A stretch of DNA of 64,000 nt, taken from the NCBI RefSeq assembly GCF_900636575.1, contig NZ_LR134293.1, forward strand, positions 421,001-485,000, written 5' to 3'. Source of the DNA: Streptococcus canis (GTDB lineage Bacteria; Bacillota; Bacilli; Lactobacillales; Streptococcaceae). Position numbers and translations under genes: made by a program. This document shows positions 63,035 through 64,000 of this stretch, piece after piece. How positions within the stretch are numbered: the stretch's first letter is position 1; every line of letters begins with the position of its first letter. The notes beneath the pieces were generated by a model that searched no databases, was not told the origin of the DNA, and saw only the letters and a program-made list of their open reading frames with translations.

Positions 63035-64000
63035 ATGGCAATTAGAAAAGGAAAAGACGGTAATTGGATAGTTGATATTAGCAACGGTTTTGATCCGATA
63101 ACACTAAAGCAACGTAGACTTGTTAGAAAGGGCTATAAGACAAAAAAAGAAGCTACCGAAGCAGAACACTACCTACGAAGTGTAGAGCTAAAAGAACGCT
63201 TCTATGGGGCTAAAATAACTGTTTATATGCTCTATGAATTATTAAAAGAAGAAGATAGGATAAATCATCGGAAAATTAGCTATATCAACACACAAGAAAA
63301 TAACTACAATAGACACATTAAAAATTATTTTTCAAAAGTTGATAATGTCGGAAAATTAACCTATGAAGACATTTATCAGTTTAGAGAACACCTTAGGCAA
63401 AAAGTTGCTCAAAATTCTGATAACCCCTTAAGCACAAATACTATCAATAAAATTATGATTTTGCTTAAAAAGATTTTTGATGTCGGCTTGCGAAAAGGAT
63501 ATTACACTACAAACCCAGTAAAGCTACTCAAAAAATTACCAATTGAAAAGACTAAAATGCAGTTTTGGACAGTCAAAGAATTTCAACAGTTTCTAACACT
63601 GTTTGAACCAGAAGAATACAATATCAAATTACTATTTACTCTTCTATTCTTTACTGGGTTAAGACTTGGAGAAGCACTGGCACTAACATGGCAAGATATC
63701 GACTTTTCAACTAATACAATTCATATCACAAAATCTGTATATGTTAATAAAGGGGTAAGCTATATCAGTTCAACTAAGACTAAAGCAGGAACAAGAAGAA
63801 TTGTTATCAATAGAAAATTAAGTCAGAAACTTCAAGATTGGCAGCAATCTCAAAAACATCTGCTAGAGCAATTTACCAATGATAGCCTAACTCTACAAGT
63901 GTTTCAAAATAGCCCTCTCACAATTACAAAAAATGCTATTGAAAAACAGTACAAGAAAATACTTGAACGTGATAACACACTTAAAAAAATACGAATACAC
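63035..64000 (+). CDS. int: tyrosine integrase of the tRNA-Leu element (3' end outside window)
   Basis: At least 322 residues are visible from the ATG at 63035, which follows AAGGAG. An N-terminal arm-binding domain (GNWIVDISNGFDPITLKQRR), a core-binding domain and the start of the catalytic domain (GLRLGEALALTWQDIDF with the catalytic Arg) are present. The end (KKIRIH) stops just before the HxxR motif. Its close relative is the dead integrase at 55,045, and it should act at the tRNA-Leu site. Confidence 0.9.
   Translation, partial: MAIRKGKDGNWIVDISNGFDPITLKQRRLVRKGYKTKKEATEAEHYLRSVELKERFYGAKITVYMLYELLKEEDRINHRKISYINTQENNYNRHIKNYFSKVDNVGKLTYEDIYQFREHLRQKVAQNSDNPLSTNTINKIMILLKKIFDVGLRKGYYTTNPVKLLKKLPIEKTKMQFWTVKEFQQFLTLFEPEEYNIKLLFTLLFFTGLRLGEALALTWQDIDFSTNTIHITKSVYVNKGVSYISSTKTKAGTRRIVINRKLSQKLQDWQQSQKHLLEQFTNDSLTLQVFQNSPLTITKNAIEKQYKKILERDNTLKKIRIH

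Larger units (their letters stand above)
57050..64000. mobile_element. small integrative mobilizable element at tRNA-Leu (right end outside window)
   Basis: From the tRNA fragment to the window edge all genes read rightward: hypothetical, acidic microprotein, EEP phosphatase, FtsK/TcpA-type ATPase, two small proteins, metallophosphoesterase, folded region, HUH Rep, DUF3173 and integrase. With the integrase at the far end the element should close soon after 64,000, about 7.5 kb in all. No type IV secretion genes are present, so transfer would need a helper. Confidence 0.8.

Noticed and set aside
1..64000. CRISPR array
   Set aside because: No regularly spaced repeats of 24-40 bp with unique spacers and no cas genes were seen; the repeats found are iterons, operators or tandem repeats.

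Overview
The window is a chromosomal segment of a low-GC, naturally transformable Streptococcus of the pyogenic group. The evidence is the core order ackA, methyltransferase, comG (comY) pilus operon with a ComX box, rpoC-rpoB, pbp1b, tyrS, then HIT protein, adcBCR and ispE, together with a histidine-triad surface protein and a collagen-like LPXTG-type protein. The menA-ndh-cydABDC respiration block argues against typical S. pyogenes. S. dysgalactiae, S. canis or a relative is more likely, but the species is inference.

Layout. 1-20.7 kb is core: thioredoxin/DUF4651, pepA, proC, a small regulator locus with a decayed CPBP protease, ackA with a CcpA cre site, the seven-gene comG operon, rpoC-rpoB and pbp1b. 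From 21,963 to 35,547 an integrated island of about 13.6 kb sits in the 3' end of tyrS. It is bounded by an 11-bp direct repeat, and the displaced right copy still reads the apparent ancestral TyrS C-terminus. It resembles a phage-inducible chromosomal island (PICI/SaPI type): integrase, divergent repressor/Cro-like switch with repeated operators, antirepressor, primase and helicase genes, an iteron-flanked AT-rich putative origin, ArpU and sigma-like regulators, a RelBE-type module and a Schlafen/AlbA-type cargo protein. I see no terminase or capsid gene.

35.6-49.1 kb is core again: HIT protein, the zinc uptake operon adcRCB with a perfect AdcR box, ispE, a polyprenyl diphosphate synthase, and the convergent menA-ndh-cydA-cydB-cydD-cydC block. 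This would give a quinol oxidase chain, probably dependent on supplied haem and quinone precursor.

49.3-64 kb is accessory and lies at a tRNA-Leu(CAA) integration hotspot. A decayed tRNA-Leu 3' fragment at 49,333 and a well-preserved one at 57,050 bracket a DUF4300 lipoprotein, a small membrane protein, a collagen-like protein with a (TA)n promoter spacer, a histidine-triad lipoprotein with two AdcR-like boxes, a dead tyrosine integrase and an ISL3-family element with a nonsense codon. To the right of the second fragment lies a compact integrative mobilizable element (57,050 to beyond 64,000). It carries an EEP nuclease/phosphatase, an FtsK/TcpA-type ATPase, a metallophosphoesterase, a strongly folded 120-nt region, an HUH Rep/relaxase, a DUF3173 protein and an integrase of the same family as the dead one. 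The picture is serial accretion of related elements at one tRNA.

Links between parts: AdcR (37.6 kb) is predicted to control both its own operon and the histidine-triad gene (54.7 kb), giving a zinc-starvation regulon. No CRISPR array, rRNA or intact tRNA was seen.
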